The position numbers and the translations under genes were made by a program. Under the pieces are notes generated by a model. That model made no database searches. It was not told where the DNA came from and was given only the letters and a program-made list of their open reading frames with translations. From positions 1 to 38,984 of the forward strand of contig JADFJB010000029.1 in NCBI GenBank assembly GCA_022566355.1: a DNA stretch of 38,984 bases. Direction: 5' to 3'. Within the stretch, counting starts at the first letter, position 1. Every line of letters begins with the position of its first letter. This DNA is from a candidate division KSB1 bacterium (GTDB lineage: Bacteria; Zhuqueibacterota; JdFR-76; DREG01). This document shows, one piece after another, positions 34,818 through 38,984 of the stretch.

Positions 34818-35393
34818 ATGCAAAACTACTACCTACCATTACTCGGAGGAATGTATTATCACATTTACAACCGTGGCAATAACAAAGGAAATATCTTTTA
34901 CACGCCTAAAAATTACAAATACTTTTTGATAAAGTATGGGGAGTATATTTCAACTTATCTGGAAACCTTTCATTTTTTGGTAAGAGTGAAGGAGCGAAAT
35001 CCCGATTCAATCGCTTTAAGCGATGGAATCGGTAACAGAATAAGTGAACAATTTAGACGCTTTTTTATTGGTTATTCCCAGGCTATTAATAAACAGGAAA
35101 AAAGAACAGGCAGCCTCTTCGAGAAAAAGTTTAAAAGAATCTGCATCACTTCAAATAATCACTTGGTTTATCTGATTTATTATATTCATGCAAATCCGCA
35201 AAATCATGGATTGATCAGTGATTTTAGTAAATATCCATATAGTTCTTATTCTGGAATGCTTGGAGATCAACCAACAAGACTTCAGAGAAAAGAAGTAATG
35301 AATTGGTTTGGTTCTAAGAGCGAATATGTAGATTTTCATAAGGATATCCGGGATTTAAAAGACATACAATATATTATGATTGAAGAAGATTAA
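34818..35393 (+). CDS. RAYT-like Y1 transposase, HUH motif deleted and repeat-invaded
   Basis: A 191-residue REP-associated tyrosine transposase relic with an open frame. YYHIYNRGNNKGNIFYTPKN and KQEKRTGSLFEKKFKRI with YIHANPQNHGL identify the family, and GYSQAIN holds the probable catalytic Tyr. Where related proteins read about YCLMPNHFHFL, this one has TYLETFHFLV: roughly nine residues including the first His of the HUH pair are missing. Immediately after RVKER the 31-bp hairpin repeat (35002-35032) is inserted in frame, encoding NPDSIALSDGIGN in place of the usual linker. It is therefore probably inactive in catalysis. The Shine-Dalgarno GGGAGATAGG precedes ATG 34818. Repeat hairpins flank it on both sides. 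Confidence 0.85.
   Translation: MQNYYLPLLGGMYYHIYNRGNNKGNIFYTPKNYKYFLIKYGEYISTYLETFHFLVRVKERNPDSIALSDGIGNRISEQFRRFFIGYSQAINKQEKRTGSLFEKKFKRICITSNNHLVYLIYYIHANPQNHGLISDFSKYPYSSYSGMLGDQPTRLQRKEVMNWFGSKSEYVDFHKDIRDLKDIQYIMIEED
35002..35032. repeat. 31-bp palindromic REP-like hairpin, copy 2 (inside RAYT gene)
   Basis: Identical in sequence to 34668-34698 and with the same flanks (AATCC/ACCC before, GTAAC after). It lies in the reading frame of the transposase gene and keeps it open. Confidence 0.92.
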
Positions 35394-35410
35394 TAATAAC
35401 AATATAAGCC

Positions 35411-35441
35411 CCGATTCAATCGCTTTAAGCGATGGAATCGG
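35411..35441. repeat. 31-bp palindromic REP-like hairpin, copy 3
   Basis: Same 31 bases as copies 1 and 2, 17 bp after the transposase stop and immediately before repeat unit B. Confidence 0.92.
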
Positions 35442-35673
35442 TAACCAAGTACCTAAAAGTAATATCCGTAAAGAAGAAAAGCAGGTTCAAGAAAAACACA
35501 AAGCTGAATGAGTTAAATGCAACCAAATCGATGCCATCGCTGGAAGCGATTGCATCGGTAACAACCTGACTCAAATTAAAACTCCTAAAGAAGAAAAGTA
35601 GGTTCAAGAAAAACCCAAAGCTGAATGAGTTAAATGCAACCAAATCGATGCCATCGCTGCAAGCGATTGCATC
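35440..35673. repeat. Tandem 115-bp repeat units B and C
   Basis: Two head-to-tail units, each with GGTAAC ..., AAAGAAGAAAAG.AGGTTCAA, AAAGCTGAATGAGTTAAATG and a terminal hairpin (35529-35558 and 35646-35673). These hairpins have arms CGATGCCATCGCT and AGCGATTGCATCG: compared with the main hairpin, T-A pairs are replaced by G-C pairs on both arms. Together with unit A at 34697 they bracket the transposase gene. The 35394-35770 gap is otherwise empty, and the long antisense frame across it is an artefact of the repeats. Confidence 0.85.
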
Positions 35674-35689
35674 AATAAAATGGTAGGGA

Positions 35690-35701
35690 TATATCAAATA
35701 A
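35690..35701. promoter_or_regulatory. Shared 12-mer upstream of the sigma-54 activator gene
   Basis: TATATCAAATAA occurs here, about 70 bp before the activator gene, and again at 37368-37379 between that gene and the next. It could be a binding site of the activator's Fis-type helix-turn-helix; this is inference from position only. Confidence 0.3.
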
Positions 35702-35770
35702 ATAATGTTATATTGGCATAGTCTCTTTATCTTAACAAATAGGGATTGAAATTTAAACTGTACCTTATTG

Positions 35771-37357
35771 ATGATGACATTTAGGATTGGTTCAAAAAAA
35801 AATCAAGCAGATCGGCGGGTTAAAAATTCTGGAACTGATGAATCTGCAATGCTCCGCCATCTTCTTGAAATTGGTAAGCTCCTGTTAACTGAATCAGATG
35901 TTAATCGCTTATTGGCGGTTGCGATGGACCAGGTCGTAGAAATTTCCGGAGCCGAACGGGGGATGATCATCCTGTTCGATGATGAAGGTGAAATCCTTTT
36001 TGAAACTGCCAGGAATCTTCGCAAAGAAGATATTGATCATCCGGAATTTGAGATCAGCAGGACAATTATAAACAAAGTCAAAACGCAACGTAAGCAAATC
36101 TGCCTTCGCAATGCTTTGGAAGATCCTGATCTACAGAGTAAAAGTGCAACGCGGCTAAAAATCCTTTCAGTGATCTGTTTACCTATGATGCACAACCAGG
36201 AAGTATTTGGTGTAATCTATCTTGAAAATCGAACCGTTAAAGGCGCCTTTAAGCGTGAAACCTTTGCGTTCGTAGAAATGTTTGCAGATTTTGTTTCACT
36301 TGCAGCTCACCATGCATTAACCCGAAAAATGCTGAATAACCATGTGCAAGCTTTGGAAAAAGAATTACGACGGAAATATCAATTTGGCAATATACTAAGC
36401 CATCATCCTAAAATGGTGGAGATTCTTAAGATTATCGCTCAAATTGCAGATGCCGATACCACGGTAATGATCCAGGGAGAAAGTGGCACGGGAAAAGAAC
36501 TGGTTGCCCGGGCGCTTCACTTTAATAGCAATCGCAGTAAAATGCCATTCGTACCCATTAATTGCGGCGCTCTTCCCGAGAATATTCTGGAATCAGAGCT
36601 TTTCGGCCATGTCCGTGGCGCATTTACCGGGGCTATTAAAGATAAAATGGGTTGGTTCGAAAGCGCGGATGGCGGCACCATCTTCCTTGACGAGATCAGT
36701 GAAATGTCGCCTGCATTACAAGTTAAGTTATTGCGAGTACTGCAAACGGGAGAATATAGCAAAGTTGGAGATACATCCATTCGTTCTTCAGATGTGCGGA
36801 TTGTAACGGCAACGAATAAAGATTTAACTCAATTAATAAAAACAGAAAAATTCAGAGAAGATCTGTACTACCGTTTAAAGGTGATTGAAATTGAGATTCC
36901 GCCACTACGTGACCGGAAAAGCGATATTCCTCTTCTCATTCAGCATTTTCTAAAATTATTTGGAGATAAATCGAACAAGAAGAATTTGCAGTTATCCCAG
37001 GAAACAGAATCTATGTTAATGGATTATGATTACCCTGGAAACGTCCGGGAGTTAGAAAATATTATTCAACGAGCAGTGGTTTTAACAGAAGATAAATTAA
37101 TCGTTCCAAAGCTCCTGCCGGAAAATGTATTCAAAATTTCACAGGCACCATCAGAATCAAAACGTGATTTATCATTTAAAGAAGCAAAACAACAAATCAT
37201 GGAAACTTTCGAGAAGGATTACATCATTGCTAATTTAAGTAAAGCAAGAGGCAACATCAGTACTGCAGCGCAAATGTCAAAGATGACCTACAAAAATTAT
37301 TATGATAAGATGATTAAATATGGTATTGAACCTTCTATGTTTAAACCAGAAAAATGA
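35771..37357 (+). CDS. Sigma-54-dependent transcriptional activator (GAF-AAA+-Fis)
   Basis: A 528-residue bacterial enhancer-binding protein. Residues about 25-180 are a GAF domain (FDDEGEILFETARNLRK, then VICLPMMHNQEVFGVIYLEN). The AAA+ module spans about 205-430: Walker A GESGTGKELVARAL, sigma-54 contact loop GAFTGA, Walker B GGTIFLDEISEMS, then RFREDLYYRL-type KFREDLYYRLKV. The C-terminal Fis-like helix-turn-helix is ARGNISTAAQMSKMTYKNYY. It would activate RNA polymerase with sigma-54 after sensing a small molecule or phosphosignal through GAF. The frame opens TTG-ATG-ATG (35768); ATG 35771 or 35774 is more likely. A near -24/-12 promoter lies just downstream. Confidence 0.93.
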   Translation: MMTFRIGSKKNQADRRVKNSGTDESAMLRHLLEIGKLLLTESDVNRLLAVAMDQVVEISGAERGMIILFDDEGEILFETARNLRKEDIDHPEFEISRTIINKVKTQRKQICLRNALEDPDLQSKSATRLKILSVICLPMMHNQEVFGVIYLENRTVKGAFKRETFAFVEMFADFVSLAAHHALTRKMLNNHVQALEKELRRKYQFGNILSHHPKMVEILKIIAQIADADTTVMIQGESGTGKELVARALHFNSNRSKMPFVPINCGALPENILESELFGHVRGAFTGAIKDKMGWFESADGGTIFLDEISEMSPALQVKLLRVLQTGEYSKVGDTSIRSSDVRIVTATNKDLTQLIKTEKFREDLYYRLKVIEIEIPPLRDRKSDIPLLIQHFLKLFGDKSNKKNLQLSQETESMLMDYDYPGNVRELENIIQRAVVLTEDKLIVPKLLPENVFKISQAPSESKRDLSFKEAKQQIMETFEKDYIIANLSKARGNISTAAQMSKMTYKNYYDKMIKYGIEPSMFKPEK

Positions 37358-37367
37358 CTTACTATTT

Positions 37368-37385
37368 TATATCAAATAAGATATA
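37368..37385. promoter_or_regulatory. Perfect dyad TATATC-N6-GATATA, candidate activator site
   Basis: Inverted 6-bp half-sites with a 6-bp spacer, 11 bp after the activator's stop and about 112-130 bp before the candidate -24 element at 37495. That spacing suits an upstream activating sequence for an enhancer-binding protein. Half of it is shared with 35690-35701. Confidence 0.35.
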
Positions 37386-37447
37386 ATATTTAGTATAAAT
37401 AGGAATACACAACACTATAACTCAAAAACTGTAACTTCCATTAAAAT

Positions 37448-37481
37448 AATCCCTTAGACCATCGGTTAAGGGATTTTTTAT
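37448..37481 (+). terminator. Rho-independent terminator after the sigma-54 activator gene
   Basis: Stem AATCCCTTA (37448-37456) pairs with TAAGGGATT (37467-37475), loop GACCATCGGT, followed directly by a T-rich run (TTTTTATTTT). It separates the activator gene from the surface-protein gene. Confidence 0.85.
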
Positions 37482-37494
37482 TTTCTACCATCAT

Positions 37495-37510
37495 TTGGCA
37501 CAGAAGTTGG
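37495..37510 (+). promoter_or_regulatory. Near-match sigma-54 (-24/-12) promoter
   Basis: TTGGCAC-AGAAG-TTGG places GG at 37497-37498 and the -12 element ten bases later. The consensus is TGGCAC-N5-TTGC; the -12 C is G here, so the match is imperfect. It lies just downstream of a sigma-54 activator gene and about 52 bp before the ATG of a secreted protein gene. A transcript start near 37522 would be expected. Confidence 0.4.
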
Positions 37511-37561
37511 AGGATAATTGATGAAACCAAAATCACATCCTTTACAAAGGAGACTTATATT

Positions 37562-38984
37562 ATGAAATCAAAACTATTTTTATATGCTCTAGCATTTGCG
37601 TTAATGCTGATTTTGCCAGGACTTATTCTGGGTCAGATTCCGCAGACGTTGAGCTACCAGGGAGTTTTGAGTAACTCCAAAGGTGAGGTCGTTGTTGATG
37701 ATATTTATAATATCACCTTTAAGCTCTACAAAACGGATAAAGGCGGTTCACCCATTTGGTCGGAAACACAATCCCTGGCAGTCAAAAATGGGTTGTTTAA
37801 TACAGCGCTTGGCAGCGCTAAGCCTTTTGATTTACCCTTTGACCAACCGTATTGGTTAAGCGTAACCATTGGCGATGACGCCGAGGCCAGGCAGCGCATG
37901 GAGCTAACCGCTTCGGCGTATAGTCTTCACGCCCGTTCAATTGCAGACAGTATCGTAACCGGCGACAAGATTGCCAAAAACCAGGTGGTTAGAGGGATTA
38001 ATTCGATTACCGATAATGTCAACCTCGTAGCCGGTGAAAATGTGATGATCAAGCGAGAGGGACATTCACTCATTATCTCGGCTACCACAAACAAAATTCA
38101 AAGAGAGAATATTGACAATGAGTATGAAGGTCAGGTCTTAAAAATTAATTCACCACCAGGAGACGGCCCTCCTGGAGATGCTAACGGAGTTGTCAGAAGC
38201 TTGAATGACTTGACAGGTCACCTAACATTGAAAGTGCAAGGTGGAGCTTCCATCACAACCGATGGTGATAGTATTATCACTATCAATGCCGGGGCAGGAA
38301 CAGTTGGTGAAATAAATAACACAAATAATACACTTGACATCACTAATCCTAATGGCCCCACCACCACGATCAATGTCAAGGATGGCGGCAATATAGATCT
38401 TGAGGCCGGAGCAAACATAACCATCACGCCGGACGACGGTGCAAATAAGATCACCATTTCATCTACAGCCGGTGCGGATAATGACTGGACGATTTCAGGG
38501 AATAATATGTTTTCGGCGGTATCCGGCAACGTCGGCATAGGTACGAGTACTCCGGCGTCAAAATTGCATCTGACTCATTCAGGGCCCGGCAATTCAATCC
38601 GTGTAGTCCATAATCAAAGCAGTAACGTTGCCGTGAATATAGGTTCTAATAAATTTGGATTATTTATGAACGTCGCCAATGTCCCTAACGGATACTTAAT
38701 GAGATTGTTGTCAAGCAATAGTGATGTTTTTAGGATAGATAATGCAGGCAATGTCGGCATTGGCACGACGACTCCGGCTGCGGTTTTGCACGTTGAAGGA
38801 ACGTCAACTGTGTCAACGGCGTTAAATGTTACCGGCACGGTGACGATAACAAAAGGCAACGTCGGGATTGGCACATCGACTCCGTCAACAAAATTACACG
38901 TGAACGGCACTGTAACGGCGACTGGATTTTTGGGTGATGGATCGGGATTATCGAATGTGCCGATAGGGGCATTAAAAGTAGTAA
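37562..38984 (+). CDS. Secreted surface protein with GNVGIGT repeats (partial, runs off the window)
   Basis: The frame is open from ATG 37562 to the window end (474 codons seen, no stop). AAAGGAG lies 9 bp upstream. Residues 1-24 are a signal peptide (LFLYALAFALMLILPGLILG). QIPQTLSYQGVLSNSKGEVV and the following beta-rich FKLYKTDKGGSPIW domain resemble N-terminal parts of FCB surface proteins. Further on are low-complexity stretches (NITITPDDGANKITI) and three GNVGIGT(S/T)TP repeats (near 38526, 38748 and 38858), each followed by K/VLHV-like sequence, as in phage-tail-like or adhesin proteins. It is visibly richer in G+C than its neighbours. A sigma-54-like promoter precedes it. Function unknown; adhesion or shaft role is only suggested. 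Confidence 0.85.
   Translation, partial: MKSKLFLYALAFALMLILPGLILGQIPQTLSYQGVLSNSKGEVVVDDIYNITFKLYKTDKGGSPIWSETQSLAVKNGLFNTALGSAKPFDLPFDQPYWLSVTIGDDAEARQRMELTASAYSLHARSIADSIVTGDKIAKNQVVRGINSITDNVNLVAGENVMIKREGHSLIISATTNKIQRENIDNEYEGQVLKINSPPGDGPPGDANGVVRSLNDLTGHLTLKVQGGASITTDGDSIITINAGAGTVGEINNTNNTLDITNPNGPTTTINVKDGGNIDLEAGANITITPDDGANKITISSTAGADNDWTISGNNMFSAVSGNVGIGTSTPASKLHLTHSGPGNSIRVVHNQSSNVAVNIGSNKFGLFMNVANVPNGYLMRLLSSNSDVFRIDNAGNVGIGTTTPAAVLHVEGTSTVSTALNVTGTVTITKGNVGIGTSTPSTKLHVNGTVTATGFLGDGSGLSNVPIGALKVV

Noticed and set aside
34617-34823. 68-codon minus-strand frame over the kinase end
   Set aside because: Reverse reading of unit A and the hairpin; opposite to a well-supported gene.
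34668-35673. Possible CRISPR array
   Set aside because: Repeats are palindromic, unevenly spaced and lie in genes; spacers are themselves repeated; no cas genes are present.
35425-35697. 90-codon minus-strand frame with an internal duplication
   Set aside because: It is the reverse reading of tandem repeat units B and C; the peptide repeats simply mirror the DNA repeats.
35714-35730. TTGGCAT near 35713 as a sigma-54 promoter for the activator gene
   Set aside because: The -12 part is missing (no TTGC-like element at the right distance).
38218-38910. Two Pro/Val-rich minus-strand frames
   Set aside because: They are antisense to the repetitive Gly/Thr-rich surface-protein frame, which has a signal peptide and Shine-Dalgarno.

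Overview
The window is AT-rich bacterial DNA from an uncultured-looking, Gram-negative member of the FCB superphylum (Bacteroidetes/Ignavibacteria/Calditrichaeota/KSB1-like). The hints are a PorV/PorQ-like outer-membrane barrel fused to TPRs, a CRTAC (FG-GAP plus ASPIC/UnbV) ectodomain on a serine/threonine kinase, a surface protein with GNVGIGT repeats, and many SpoIIE-type phosphatases. I cannot fix the phylum from sequence alone, and there are no rRNA or tRNA genes.

Layout. 1-221: MITE-like palindromic element. 222-1561: HAD hydrolase (+) and NADPH-dependent FMN reductase (-). 1562-2171: nested repeat island. 2172-6119 (-): REC-HDOD regulator and two REC-containing histidine kinases in one tight transcription unit. 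6383-12914 (+): first partner-switching block (REC-PP2C phosphatase, STAS, pseudo-REC/HATPase kinase), then a soluble MCP-like protein and a REC-like/PAS/GAF sensor. 13170-19337 (+): second partner-switching block (propeller lipoprotein, 8-TM GAF-PP2C, STAS, RsbW-like kinase, GAF-GAF-PP2C). 19507-23159: membrane class III nucleotide cyclase and PorV-TPR protein. 23296-25970: molybdopterin genes moaA, moaC-mogA fusion, moaD, moaE. 26195-27514: a fourth PP2C phosphatase. 27816-30406: EF-G-2-like GTPase and HIT hydrolase. 30407-31312: a decayed moeB relic, a second MITE copy and a 59-residue Cys-rich ORF. 31313-34741: receptor-like Ser/Thr kinase with NHL and CRTAC ectodomain. 34668-35680: REP-type repeats around a damaged RAYT transposase. 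35771-37357: sigma-54 activator. 37562-end: partial secreted surface protein.

How it fits together. The left 27 kb is dense signalling: four PP2C (RsbU/SpoIIE-like) phosphatases, two STAS antagonists and two HATPase kinases form at least two partner-switching modules fed by REC, GAF, PAS and membrane sensors. No sigma factor gene is present, so the final target lies elsewhere or is not a sigma factor.

The most unusual feature is a palindromic repeat family in several states: 112-bp MITE-like copies with terminal inverted repeats and short target duplications, 31-bp collapsed hairpins, a variant with compensating arm changes, and about 115-bp tandem units. One hairpin sits in frame inside the RAYT transposase gene that is presumably related to its mobility, and another encodes the C-terminus of the receptor-like kinase. 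The RAYT itself has lost its HUH motif. A second, unrelated repeat family occurs in compact (23162-23258) and nested (1706-2075) forms.
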